Positions 1 through 8,140 are shown, numbered from the stretch's first letter. The stretch: 64,000 nt of DNA from Leptolyngbya boryana PCC 6306 (GCF_000353285.1 NZ_KB731324.1:2870577-2934576); one strand, 5' to 3'. A program made the numbers and translations. Notes: generated by a model from the letters alone, not told the origin.

Positions 1-11
1 GCTCATAAGTT

Positions 12-1073
12 TTAGTGAGGGTTACACAGCGATCGCGATTGCTCTAAATCATGGGTAATCGCAGCACAGAGATGATCAAGCTGGTACAAATCATCTGGAC
101 GATAGAGTTTACGAATTGGTAGAGTTTGCGCAATCCGAGTAAGATGTTGCAGTTCTGCTTGTTGCCCCGATCTCGATAAGATCGATCGCCCGTAAGCATG
201 GGTAAGTAACTGATGGAGGGCTGCGATCGGGGTAAGAGGATCAATCCTTACTTGGGTCAGCTGCGGATCTCGTTCTGTGAGCACATACACAGCGCTCAGA
301 GGTAAGGGGTGTGCAGTAAAGCTTTGAGGTTTGGACTGGGTGGCAATACTAGGATTTGTATCGTTCTCCATCTGAGTACTCAGGTCTAGCAGTCGTTTAT
401 CCCAGCGGTTAGCAACCCGTCGCAGTTTAGAGGTAGAAACTTGTAGCGCATCCAGCGAGGGACTCCACAACCGCAAAGCAGGATATCCAGGCTGCACCCA
501 GAATTGCTGATTCATCCAAGTCAGCGCAGCAATATCATCACTGAGAACGCTGTATCCTCGTAGAGCGAAGGCAGCAGCAGTGGTCGATTTCCCAGCCCCC
601 GACTCACCGACTAGCGCGATCGCGCGATCGGCAATTTCCACCACGCTGGCATGGAGGCAAATCACATTGCGCAGCCGCAAAACATGCCCCAACACTGCCC
701 CTAACAGCATCGATACAGCATCTTGAAACAGGTCTTCGTGTGACCAAAAGCCCCAAACTTCAGTCCCAGTGGGATTGATCACAAAATCCAGCCGATCGCC
801 TCCCTCATAGGATCGTAGGCGTGAGTAAATGCCATCTGGTCGCTGGGTCTGCCACAAATACAAGCCCTCTTGTTGATCACTGGTGTCTGAAGCTTGCCAA
901 TAGCTCGGTTGCACAAAGGCATAATCAGCAGTCGCTGTGCCTAGCAAATTCACTCGAATTGGATCTTGCAAGGCAGTACGGGCAGGCAAGATGGGTAAAC
1001 CAGGAAGCGATCTCTGGGTAACAAACTGACAGCCGTAGACTGAATAACAATACAGGCGATCAGAATTGAGCAT
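12..1073 (-). CDS. HPr kinase-like P-loop protein of a peptide-modification locus
   Basis: The 353-residue protein has a Walker A loop GESGAGKST at residues 156-164, preceded by the CLHAS segment (His141) and followed by the acidic pair SDD at 178-180. This arrangement is typical of HprK-like kinases. The N-terminal 130 residues are not recognised. In known lasso-peptide pathways, HprK homologues phosphorylate the peptide C-terminus, and other members occur next to PqqD proteins with unknown targets. Here it is the last visible gene of a minus-strand group with a lasso-leader peptide, a glycosyltransferase and a PqqD protein. A role in modifying that peptide is inferred. It is not the catabolite-repression HprK, because the neighbourhood has no PTS genes. 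The gene ends 12 bases inside the window, so downstream operon members may lie outside. Confidence 0.75.
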   Translation of the reverse strand: MLNSDRLYCYSVYGCQFVTQRSLPGLPILPARTALQDPIRVNLLGTATADYAFVQPSYWQASDTSDQQEGLYLWQTQRPDGIYSRLRSYEGGDRLDFVINPTGTEVWGFWSHEDLFQDAVSMLLGAVLGHVLRLRNVICLHASVVEIADRAIALVGESGAGKSTTAAAFALRGYSVLSDDIAALTWMNQQFWVQPGYPALRLWSPSLDALQVSTSKLRRVANRWDKRLLDLSTQMENDTNPSIATQSKPQSFTAHPLPLSAVYVLTERDPQLTQVRIDPLTPIAALHQLLTHAYGRSILSRSGQQAELQHLTRIAQTLPIRKLYRPDDLYQLDHLCAAITHDLEQSRSLCNPH

Positions 1074-1143
1074 AGGACAGATAAGTGGGATAAAGGTTGA
1101 GCAAGACGCAGGCGGATCTCTATCTCATGGAAATGCGATTCGA

Positions 1144-1184
1144 GGAGTGATCTGCGATCGCCAGAAGCACCCGCAGATCACTCC
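1144..1184 (-). terminator. Strong hairpin between precursor and kinase genes
   Basis: A perfect 13-bp inverted repeat, GGAGTGATCTGCG at 1144-1156 and its complement at 1172-1184, closes a 15-nt loop. It lies 30 bases after the stop codon of the precursor gene in the direction of transcription and before the kinase start. There is no U-tract after it. It could act as a partial terminator or as an mRNA 3' stabiliser giving more precursor than kinase transcript; that role is inferred. Confidence 0.5.
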
Positions 1185-1213
1185 TTACCCTGGTACAAGC
1201 CAAGATAACAGCA

Positions 1214-1372
1214 TTAGAGCGGCAAGATAGGTCCGGAAGTTGTCGGCGCAGTTGTCGGTGCGGCTGTCGTCGAAATGCCACCGCTTCCAACGACTTGGTG
1301 AGTCAGTCCAGCGATTGTGCCGTGTTCAACGAGCTGCGGAGAGCAATAGGTTTGCTTGTTGTTGTTAGACAT
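1214..1372 (-). CDS. RiPP precursor peptide with lasso-type leader and Thr-rich core
   Basis: This small gene encodes 52 residues. A Shine-Dalgarno AGAGGA lies about 10 nt before the ATG. The leader contains Tyr9, Pro12, Leu14, Gly18 and Thr24, exactly the spacing YxxPxLxxxGxxxxxT that the PqqD-like B1 protein recognises in lasso-peptide leaders. In lasso peptides this Thr sits at position -2, which places the core at residues 26-52. That core starts with Gln rather than Gly and has no Asp or Glu at all, so the lasso isopeptide ring cannot form. Instead it holds nine Ser/Thr residues and a tandem APTT-APTT at 38-45, ending in SGPILPL. Neighbouring genes encode a PqqD protein, a glycosyltransferase and an HprK-like kinase. 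The mature product is unknown. NCBI uses a family name for lasso-leader proteins without a canonical core, and this gene fits it. Confidence 0.8.
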   Translation of the reverse strand: MSNNNKQTYCSPQLVEHGTIAGLTHQVVGSGGISTTAAPTTAPTTSGPILPL

Positions 1373-1465
1373 TTGAAGAAGTTCCTCTGTTGTTGTTCGA
1401 TTGACGTGGGTAGATCACAATTCCTGAAACTCGTATTGAGGCGTATGGAATGAAGCGCACGCTGA

Positions 1466-2653
1466 TTAAACTGCTTGAGCAAGTGCTGTCTGTTGTCCCA
1501 CCTGTTCTAGCGTCTGAAGAAATCGCTGTTTCCATATCGCTTCGTCAAACTGCTCGATGACCTGTTGGCGAATGCGATCGCAATGTTCCTGGTGCTCCGC
1601 CAACGATTGGTTTGCGACCTGAATCATCGTTTCAGCCAGTGCTTGTGGATGCCTTGGTGCAGTCAATGTACAAATCTGCTCAAAAATCGTGCCCCGATAG
1701 GCCGGTAAATCTGAGCTAATAATCGTACATTCGCAAGCGGCTGCTTCAAGCAATGTTGAAGGAAAAGCATCAGCCCCCAAATAGTTCACGACCACATCTG
1801 CCAAGTTATACAGTGTTGGCATCCAGAGATGGGGAAAGTGAGGTAACCAGTGCAGATGCTCCCTGAGATTGGCAGCTTCCGCCTGTTGGCAAACTTCCTT
1901 GTATACTTCTTGCACATCCTGCTGAGTTGATCGACCCATTCCACACATCACCAACTGTGTAGACTGCTGGAAATGAGGATAAGCCAGTATATAGGCTTGC
2001 ATAATATATTCCTGCCCATAGCCGCGTCCCAGTCCGCGTGGCGACAGAAATATGAAGGTGTCTGGCGCAACTTTCAGCAAATCTTGTTTCCACTTTTTCA
2101 GGTCGCGCGTTGCCCCGCGATGAAATCGGGCAGTGTCTACTCCCAGTGGCAAAAGTGCAATCTCGGCACCTGGCGGTAGGAGCGCTTGAGAGGGTTCGAC
2201 TAACTTCGGGTTTTCTACAATCAGCAGATCAGTGTGCTTCAGCACAAATTTGCCTAGTTCCGAGTGTTCGTCTACTCGGTCATATAGCAGAAAATTTAGA
2301 AACCCCCAGGCTGAGACAACAAGTGGATGCAAGCCCGCTAACGCACAGCTATACGCATACCAACCAATGCCATTTGTATGGATCACATCTGGTTGAAACT
2401 CAGTAGCAATTTCGCGTAAGCGAGGAGCTAATTTGATCGCCATGCGATGTTCTGTCGCTTGATCATCGATCGTGGTTTCATCTATCCAAGTTTCAATCAG
2501 CTTTTGAGCCTGAAAAAAGCGATAGTTCTCTGGGTGATGGTTTGGAAAAAAATCGCCATCGCTCACAAGGCAAACCTGGTGTCCTGCCGCAACCAGCCAT
2601 TGAACTGGGCGCTCTGCCGCAATCCCTCCGGAAGAAACAACTAAAATTCGCAT
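1466..2653 (-). CDS. GT4-type glycosyltransferase in the precursor locus
   Basis: The 395-residue protein begins MRILVVSSGGIAAERP and has the two-Rossmann GT-B layout. The C-terminal donor-binding half contains FPSTLLEAAACECTIISSD at about 300-318, the usual nucleotide-sugar-binding region with its conserved Glu, and ends in a long helix. The middle contains FLSPRGLGRGYG at about 202-213, at the start of the C-terminal domain. Acceptor and donor are unknown. The gene lies between the PqqD gene (50 nt upstream) and the precursor gene (93 nt downstream) on the same strand. The Thr/Ser-rich precursor core is therefore a candidate acceptor, by inference only. Action on a lipid or surface polysaccharide is the alternative. 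Confidence 0.8.
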   Translation of the reverse strand: MRILVVSSGGIAAERPVQWLVAAGHQVCLVSDGDFFPNHHPENYRFFQAQKLIETWIDETTIDDQATEHRMAIKLAPRLREIATEFQPDVIHTNGIGWYAYSCALAGLHPLVVSAWGFLNFLLYDRVDEHSELGKFVLKHTDLLIVENPKLVEPSQALLPPGAEIALLPLGVDTARFHRGATRDLKKWKQDLLKVAPDTFIFLSPRGLGRGYGQEYIMQAYILAYPHFQQSTQLVMCGMGRSTQQDVQEVYKEVCQQAEAANLREHLHWLPHFPHLWMPTLYNLADVVVNYLGADAFPSTLLEAAACECTIISSDLPAYRGTIFEQICTLTAPRHPQALAETMIQVANQSLAEHQEHCDRIRQQVIEQFDEAIWKQRFLQTLEQVGQQTALAQAV

Positions 2654-2703
2654 CGTGAATGAAGGTAAAGATTGTGAACTTCAACAGAAATACTTTCACT
2701 TGC

Positions 2704-3015
2704 TCAGGTTCGCATTTGCAGTTCAATTAATTCAGCCTTCAGTAGCTGTTCGATGAAGCTCAGGAGATCCTGCTTCAACCGCTCTGGTGTAACTTCATAA
2801 CGCTCTAACAGCAAATCATACGCCGCCGCGATCGAATCCGACTCCGTTAACACTGAAAGCATCTCGGTTGCTATTGCATTTTGACTGAAGTACTTTTCAG
2901 TTTGCAGATTCAACAAGGCTGTCTCATCCGCTACATCTTGCATCAAAATATGAGGAACAAGCGCCACAGCATGATCTGGCAGAATTTGCGGTTTGATATG
3001 GCTGCTGTTTAGCAT
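2704..3015 (-). CDS. PqqD-family leader-recognition protein (RRE)
   Basis: This is a protein of about 103 residues with the PqqD fold pattern: a short basic start, LVPHILMQDVADETALLNL, then the NLQTEKYF...N..A.EML segment, and a helical Glu/Leu-rich tail ending in a strand (AELIEL). Such RiPP recognition elements bind the YxxPxL part of the leader, and that motif is present in the peptide at 1214-1372. I chose the ATG at 3015. An upstream TTG at 3042 would add nine residues, and neither start has a clear Shine-Dalgarno. In lasso systems this protein is called B1 and works with a B2 protease and a lasso cyclase; neither is visible here. Confidence 0.75.
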   Translation of the reverse strand: MLNSSHIKPQILPDHAVALVPHILMQDVADETALLNLQTEKYFSQNAIATEMLSVLTESDSIAAAYDLLLERYEVTPERLKQDLLSFIEQLLKAELIELQMRT

Positions 3016-3114
3016 TGGAAGGCTCAAGAGTAATTGGTACAAGTAAATCTACTTACATTTTTTTATACGTCCGGATGGATTGAACCGTTTGTTCAGAGGA
3101 AAGATCCCCAACCC

Positions 3115-4089
3115 CTAATGAAACGGATAAAGGATTTGCGCCCAATAGGTTCTAACGACGCTGGGAAGCGTGAATTTTTGTGCGATCGGAAATTGTGGAT
3201 CATCAATTCCCGTTCCTGGATAATCCTGAGTATCGTGATGTTGAGTACCAAACAAAAAATCCCAGATGGTCAGGAGAGAGCCATAGTTCTGATTATGTTG
3301 GCGCAGTTCGATCGAGTGATGAACGCGATGATATTGCGGTGTGACAAAAATATGCTTTAGCCAACCCATGTTACAGCGAATTCCGGAATGACAAAAACGC
3401 CCATACCAGTTGTAAAAGAAGATATAGTACATTTGCCCGGGATAGGGAATTGCAAATAGATACCATGGAAGAACCAAGATTGGATATCTCAGTAACATTT
3501 CCCCAGGATGAACCCGCAAAGAGGTGAATAGATTGAGCTGTGCCTGGGAGTGATGAATGACATGAAACCGCCACAGGAATGAATGCTGATGCATCAGAAG
3601 ATGACTCAGCCAGGTAACAAAATCTGCAAAAATTATCGACAAAATAAACCGCAACCAATCGGGTAAAGCCAGCAGTTGTGGTAGATTGATGCCCCAATTT
3701 CCTAGTAGCTTTGTGTAAAGCCAATCTATCCCCATCGTGCAAGGCGCTATCCAACAGAATCGCATCACAAAGCTTCCAAGCAGCCAGATTGAATCTTGCA
3801 ATAGTCCAATCGAAAAGGTTTTCTGCTTTGGCTCTACCGGGAAGAGCCGCTCCAGCAGCAAAATCGCTGCGGTCATTCCATAAAATATCGGATTGAAGAT
3901 GACTTCAGTCATACTGGTCTTGATCGCGGCTTTAAGATTGCTCAACAGCCAAATTGTGATCGGTTTTAGCTGTAGTAGAAAATACAACCCAGTAGCTTTT
4001 TGCCAGTACAAAATACAAACTAACCCTACTAGCACTAGAAGCCCGTGCTTTTGGAGATTGAGCCGAACCAAGCGATCTCGCTTTTGCAT
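3115..4089 (-). CDS. Sterol desaturase / fatty acid hydroxylase family membrane protein
   Basis: The product is about 324 residues from the ATG at 4089 (a TTG at 4104 is possible). It has several hydrophobic segments and the His clusters of the di-iron fatty-acid-hydroxylase family: HLLMH, RFHVIHHS and YHRVHHS. These ligate two irons and use O2 to hydroxylate or desaturate a lipid substrate in the membrane. The substrate cannot be read from sequence. The gene is the first of the minus-strand run into the PqqD, glycosyltransferase and precursor genes, about 100 nt upstream of the PqqD start, so co-transcription is possible. Whether it acts in peptide modification or merely lies nearby is open. 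Confidence 0.75.
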   Translation of the reverse strand: MQKRDRLVRLNLQKHGLLVLVGLVCILYWQKATGLYFLLQLKPITIWLLSNLKAAIKTSMTEVIFNPIFYGMTAAILLLERLFPVEPKQKTFSIGLLQDSIWLLGSFVMRFCWIAPCTMGIDWLYTKLLGNWGINLPQLLALPDWLRFILSIIFADFVTWLSHLLMHQHSFLWRFHVIHHSQAQLNLFTSLRVHPGEMLLRYPILVLPWYLFAIPYPGQMYYIFFYNWYGRFCHSGIRCNMGWLKHIFVTPQYHRVHHSIELRQHNQNYGSLLTIWDFLFGTQHHDTQDYPGTGIDDPQFPIAQKFTLPSVVRTYWAQILYPFH

Positions 4090-4154
4090 AATACGGAGAA
4101 TCAACTACCGAGTAGACAGAATGACAAAGCAATACGGTAGAGTCCCCAAAATCT

Positions 4155-4197
4155 GCACCACAATTTGCTTGTCCTACAGAACAGCAAATTGTGGTGC
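4155..4197. other. 15-bp perfect hairpin in a divergent intergenic region
   Basis: GCACCACAATTTGCT at 4155-4169 pairs perfectly with 4183-4197 across a 13-nt loop. It sits between the desaturase gene (minus) and the CIA30 gene (plus), in a gene-free stretch of about 360 bases (4090-4452). No U-tract follows on either strand. It could be a 5' untranslated-region structure of the desaturase/precursor operon. Apart from this hairpin I see no gene or clear promoter in the stretch. Confidence 0.55.
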
Positions 4198-4452
4198 TAA
4201 CGAATCGTATGGACAATCAGTTAAACTTCACACCTGATGTAAATACATAAAGGAATATGTAGCATAAAAACCTAGTGTAGTCATCCACAATCAACAAATT
4301 CTCTGCAAAGGCGTAGCGCAACTCACCCAATTCGGTAGATCTAAGGAAAAAGGCTGACAATACTGAGGGCGATAATCCTACTGAAATATGATGTAGAATT
4401 TCTCAATTTTGCTCGCTAGAGTAGGGGAAAGCCTCTTCATTTGGTGAATATC

Positions 4453-5100
4453 ATGGCTCAGTGGGATCTTGGTCGATTTGTGCAAACATTAGAGTATTTT
4501 GAAGCGATACCCGTCGTTAGCTGGCTACAAAACATGTTTCAACCACGCCCCAAACCTTTGACCTCAAATGAAACTGTTCTCTTCGACTTCAACGATTCAG
4601 CAACAGATTTGAAAAATACTTGGGGGGCACTTGATGATGTCGTGATGGGCGGTGTTAGTAATAGTGGCATCCGTCTTGAGGGGGGTGTTGCTGTTTTTAC
4701 AGGCAATGTCTCGATCGAGAATTCTGGAGGATTTGCCTCAGTTCGGACACGCAATTTTGATCCACCCCTGGATTTATCGAATAGATCCGGAGTTGAACTG
4801 CGGATCAAAGGTGACGGCAATCGCTATAAATTTCTCATCCGCGATAGTGATGGGTGGGATAGTACAGGTTATTCTTACTCGTTTGATACTGTTGCTGGCG
4901 AATGGATGACGATTCAAATTCCTTTTGCCCAGACGGTTCCAGTGTTCCGGGCAAAGACCGTTCTAAATGCCAGACTGGCGACTGAACATCTTCGGTCGTT
5001 TCAACTGATGCTGAGTAAATTTGAATATGATGGAGCGTTGAATCCCAGATTTAATCCTGGGACATTTCGCTTAGAAATTTTGTCGATCGCTGCCTACTAG
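4453..5100 (+). CDS. CIA30 family protein
   Basis: The product is about 215 residues from the ATG at 4453; in-frame TTG 4441 and GTG 4444 are alternatives. The body matches the CIA30 family (complex I intermediate-associated protein 30): LFDFNDSA near the start, then [34 protein letters not shown] and the [11 protein letters not shown] strand region. The fold is a galactose-binding-like beta sandwich. In plants and cyanobacteria such proteins are linked to assembly of membrane complexes, including NDH-1 or photosystems; a specific role here is not shown. The stop codon overlaps the Shine-Dalgarno of the glyoxalase gene 10 nt downstream, so the two are likely co-transcribed. Confidence 0.85.
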   Translation: MAQWDLGRFVQTLEYFEAIPVVSWLQNMFQPRPKPLTSNETVLFDFNDSATDLKNTWGALDDVVMGGVSNSGIRLEGGVAVFTGNVSIENSGGFASVRTRNFDPPLDLSNRSGVELRIKGDGNRYKFLIRDSDGWDSTGYSYSFDTVAGEWMTIQIPFAQTVPVFRAKTVLNARLATEHLRSFQLMLSKFEYDGALNPRFNPGTFRLEILSIAAY

Positions 5101-5110
5101 GAGAAAGTTG

Positions 5111-5539
5111 ATGCGGTTATTACACACGATGCTACGAGTTGGAAACTTAGACGAGTCGCTGAAATTCTACTGCGACACGCTCGGAATGAAACTCTTACGC
5201 AAAAAAGATTATCCCGGCGGCGAATTTACTTTAGCGTTTGTCGGCTATGGCGAAGAAGCAGATCACACCGTCATCGAACTCACCTACAACTGGGGAAAAG
5301 AGCAGTATGACTTAGGCGATGCTTACGGTCATATTGCGATCGGGGTCGATGATATTTACGCAACCTGTGAGGCGATCGCCGCGCGTGGCGGAAAAGTAAC
5401 GCGGCAACCTGGTCCAATGAAACATGGCTCTACTGTGATTGCCTTTGTTGAAGATCCGAATGGGTACAAGATCGAATTGATTCAGCTTGGAACACAAGGA
5501 TCAACTTCAGAGAAAAAGGAGGCAACTGCGAACGCTTAA
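5111..5539 (+). CDS. gloA: Lactoylglutathione lyase (glyoxalase I)
   Basis: The 142-residue protein isomerises the methylglyoxal-glutathione hemithioacetal to S-lactoylglutathione. It matches short bacterial Ni-type GloA from end to end: [49 protein letters not shown] and [10 protein letters not shown], ending in [16 protein letters not shown]. Expected metal ligands are the early His, Glu in IELT, His in GHIA and Glu in KIEL. The ATG at 5111 follows a GGAGA that overlaps the upstream stop codon, so translation may be coupled to the CIA30 gene. Confidence 0.95.
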   Translation: MRLLHTMLRVGNLDESLKFYCDTLGMKLLRKKDYPGGEFTLAFVGYGEEADHTVIELTYNWGKEQYDLGDAYGHIAIGVDDIYATCEAIAARGGKVTRQPGPMKHGSTVIAFVEDPNGYKIELIQLGTQGSTSEKKEATANA

Positions 5540-5602
5540 AGCGCGCTCGGGTTCAGAGGGCTGCTATAACTAAGTTTGGCAGCCCGTCTGAGGAGTGAGT
5601 CT

Positions 5603-7078
5603 GTGAAAGAGTTGAATTGGATCTGTATCGGTATAATCCTTGCAACCGCCGTTTTGCCAGCGCGATCGCAGCCCGTTTCCGATGAGCCGAGCGAGCCAAT
5701 GGAGCAAGTCACGACTGTTTCAGAATTGACCGATATTCGTCCTAGCGATTGGGCATATCAAGCGGTTAAATCCTTAGTCGAGCGTTATGGAATTCTCTCC
5801 GGCTATCCAGATCGCACCTTTCGCGGCAATCGTCCTCTGACTCGGAATGAATTTGCAGCCGCGATCGCAAATGTCATCGGTCGAATTGAAGAACAATTAA
5901 TTGCAGGCAATTCAGCCAATACGATCGCAGAAGATATGCAAACAATTCGCCGCGTGGTTGCCGCTTATGGAGAAGCCTTATCGCAGCTACGATCGCGCGT
6001 TGATGACCTGGACAATCGGACAGCTACAGTCGAACGTCAGCAATTTTCGACAACGACAAAGCTGAGCGGGCAAGTTTATTACGGTGTGACGAATGGCACA
6101 AATGATCAGGCAACATTGCTGTCTCGCGTGCGGTTAAACTTACTCACCAGCTTTCAAGGGAACGATGTGTTAGTGACGCAACTCCAAGCCGGAAATGATG
6201 GGCGAGATGCAATTTCCAAAGCACACGACGAGCGGCAAAACTTACTAGGAACAAATGGAATTTTGGCAGATGGTGGCGGACTCGATGCTGTGGGAGTTCC
6301 GCGTGAATTAAAGATTCGCAAACTCTACTATTCGTTTCGCCCAAGTGAGAATTTGCAGGTTTCAGTCGGATCAAATTTGCCGCCTAGCGATTTTATCGAT
6401 CGCAATCAGTTTGCGAACCAATCCGGGCAAAACTTTGGGTCGAGCTTTTTCGCGAACAATCCTTTGATTGTGCAGAATGAAATCGATCGCTTTGGGGGAG
6501 CTGGTGCGGCAATTGCTTGGAATGCGAATCGAGCATTGGTGATTCGAGGACTGTACGCTGCTGCCGATTCTGCAACCACAGGATTGTTTCAAGACCGCTA
6601 TCAAGCCAGTCTCGAAGCTGAATATACGATTCCAAATCAACCGATCACCGTTCGCGCCCAGTACACTCATGCTGATATTAATGGCACGCAGATCAATGCG
6701 GCTGGTTTAAGCGCAGAATGGGCGATTCAAAGGCGATTCGGAGTGTTTGGAATATTTGGGCGATTGGGAATTGGGAGCTATGAAGGCTTTAACTCCATTC
6801 TCCAACAAGATTTAGACCTCAATCCAAAAACTTGGGCGTTAGGGGTTTCGTTTCAGAACTTTTTAATTCCCGGATCGAAAGCTGGACTTGCTGTTGGACA
6901 GCCATTTATTAGCGATCGCTTAGGCAATAAGACTCAGACGAATTTTGAAGCATTCTTTGGTCTGTTGCTCAACGATCGCTTGAATATCAGTCCTTCTGTT
7001 ACGGTCGTATCGAATCCGAATAATCGGGCGAGTCCGACGATTTTAGAGTGGTCGTTGCGGGTGTTGTATGAGTTTTAG
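5603..7078 (+). CDS. SLH-domain iron-uptake-type porin (OprB family)
   Basis: The product is about 491 residues, starting at a GTG (5603) with AGGAG seven bases upstream. A signal peptide (MKELNWICIGIILATAVLPARS) leads into an SLH domain: IRPSDWAYQAVKSLVERYGILSG..., with PDRTFRGNRPLTRNEFAA. A short coiled coil follows, then QQFSTTTKLSGQVYY and a beta-barrel domain ending in aromatic ...LRVLYEF, the usual C-terminus of cyanobacterial outer-membrane porins. The SLH domain anchors to peptidoglycan-linked polymer and the barrel passes small solutes or inorganic iron. A paralogue lies at 11151-12848. Confidence 0.9.
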   Translation: MKELNWICIGIILATAVLPARSQPVSDEPSEPMEQVTTVSELTDIRPSDWAYQAVKSLVERYGILSGYPDRTFRGNRPLTRNEFAAAIANVIGRIEEQLIAGNSANTIAEDMQTIRRVVAAYGEALSQLRSRVDDLDNRTATVERQQFSTTTKLSGQVYYGVTNGTNDQATLLSRVRLNLLTSFQGNDVLVTQLQAGNDGRDAISKAHDERQNLLGTNGILADGGGLDAVGVPRELKIRKLYYSFRPSENLQVSVGSNLPPSDFIDRNQFANQSGQNFGSSFFANNPLIVQNEIDRFGGAGAAIAWNANRALVIRGLYAAADSATTGLFQDRYQASLEAEYTIPNQPITVRAQYTHADINGTQINAAGLSAEWAIQRRFGVFGIFGRLGIGSYEGFNSILQQDLDLNPKTWALGVSFQNFLIPGSKAGLAVGQPFISDRLGNKTQTNFEAFFGLLLNDRLNISPSVTVVSNPNNRASPTILEWSLRVLYEF

Positions 7079-7103
7079 GTTGGTCGTGAATTGCATTACG
7101 AAA

Positions 7104-7126
7104 AAGCCCCCGATAATCGAGGGCTT
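7104..7126 (-). terminator. Rho-independent terminator between convergent genes
   Basis: AAGCCC at 7104-7109 pairs with GGGCTT at 7121-7126, with a partly paired interior. On the minus strand the stem is followed by a run of T, suiting the lipoprotein gene that ends at 7136. It may also stop the porin transcript from the other side. Confidence 0.7.
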
Positions 7127-7135
7127 ACCAAATCT

Positions 7136-7993
7136 TTAACGCCTTCTGCCGCTACCGAACGACGAACGAGATCGCGTTCCGCTGCCAAATCCACCTGGGC
7201 GATTGACTCGGCTTGGAGTGGAGCGATTCGATCGACGAAGGGTGCTGGTTCCGTATCCCGATCCGGTTGGGCGATCGCGATTAATCGCCGGGCGGCGCAC
7301 GCGCGGATTATTCAATCCTGGAGAACCGATTCGACCCGTTGAACGGAAGACTTGTCGATTTCGTTCAACCACAGGTGCAGAGCGATAGCGTTCTTGGTAG
7401 CGATTCACCGCTTGACCGTAAGAAGAACCATAACCACCAAATCCTGTCAAAGGCACACCTGGCTGATAGAAGGGCGGCACATAGTACTGAGGACGGAAGA
7501 GTAAACTCCCGATCGCTTGACCTGCTAAAGCCCCTGCAAACGGAGACCAGAAACTCGGCTCTTGGCGCACAACCACCGTTTCAGTCCGACCCGTTTGGGG
7601 ATCAGTGACATTCTCGGTAACGTTATGGACGTACTCAATTTTGAACTCTTCAGGAATATGCAGCGACACTTCCCCGTTTTCAGACTTGAGGTAAGCTTTT
7701 TGACCTGCTTTTACCTCGTCTGGAGTCAATTGAGCTAGCTTCAAATTTTCAGTTCTAAACGCCGAATTGACTCCAGCAGGCGTATCTCTGAGAAGAACCG
7801 TATACTCGCCTGTGCCATCATCAAACGTGGCTTGCTGAACCCCAAACTGACCATTGGGCAATTTTTGATCCGCACGAGTGGTTGCAGCGGGGCGATCTTG
7901 CGGACGTTGAGGATCGCCTAAAGAAGAACTGCTACAGCCAACTGCAGTCCAACATAAAGCTACCGACATAGAGAGGGCAAGAAATTTTCGCAT
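7136..7993 (-). CDS. Putative lipoprotein with Arg/Ser/Gly-rich tail
   Basis: About 285 residues from the ATG at 7993; an upstream ATG at 8026 would add eleven. The N-terminus MMRKFLALSMSVALCWTAVGC is a lipoprotein signal with lipobox AVGC. The middle part carries VSLHIPEEFKIEYVHNVTENV and a hydrophobic AGALAGQAIGSLLF segment. The last 80 residues are low-complexity and basic (many RSR, GSG and RPTGSGYG-like stretches). I do not recognise a named family. It is probably exported and membrane-anchored. The basic tail could contact cell-wall or outer-membrane polymers, which is speculation. Confidence 0.7.
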   Translation of the reverse strand: MRKFLALSMSVALCWTAVGCSSSSLGDPQRPQDRPAATTRADQKLPNGQFGVQQATFDDGTGEYTVLLRDTPAGVNSAFRTENLKLAQLTPDEVKAGQKAYLKSENGEVSLHIPEEFKIEYVHNVTENVTDPQTGRTETVVVRQEPSFWSPFAGALAGQAIGSLLFRPQYYVPPFYQPGVPLTGFGGYGSSYGQAVNRYQERYRSAPVVERNRQVFRSTGRIGSPGLNNPRVRRPAINRDRPTGSGYGTSTLRRSNRSTPSRVNRPGGFGSGTRSRSSFGSGRRR

Positions 7994-8057
7994 CATCGAT
8001 CGAGCGAGGTTAATGGAGATAAACATGGGTGTTTCAGTACCGTTCTAGAGTCTCAGA

Positions 8058-8089
8058 GGTGGGGGAGTGGGGAGTGGGGGAGTGGGGAG
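8058..8089. repeat. Short GGGGAGT-type tandem repeat
   Basis: Four imperfect units of GTGGGGAG/GTGGGGGAG run in tandem between two minus-strand genes. A C-rich stretch at 8101-8124 is partly complementary. Similar ACTCCCC-type short repeats are common in intergenic DNA of cyanobacteria, and a short piece recurs at about 11094-11106. Confidence 0.7.
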
Positions 8090-8140
8090 AAATTACCTTT
8101 TGCCCCGTGCCCCTATTCCCCCGTTCTTTACCTTCCGATT

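Noticed and set aside
12-4089. Calling the locus a complete lasso-peptide cluster
   Set aside because: There is no asparagine-synthetase-like cyclase, no B2 protease and no acidic ring-forming residue in the core. Missing genes could lie left of position 1, but the core residue problem remains.
8058-8124. G-rich tandem repeat as a possible CRISPR array
   Set aside because: The units are 8-9 bases without unique spacers of regular length; it is a simple tandem repeat.
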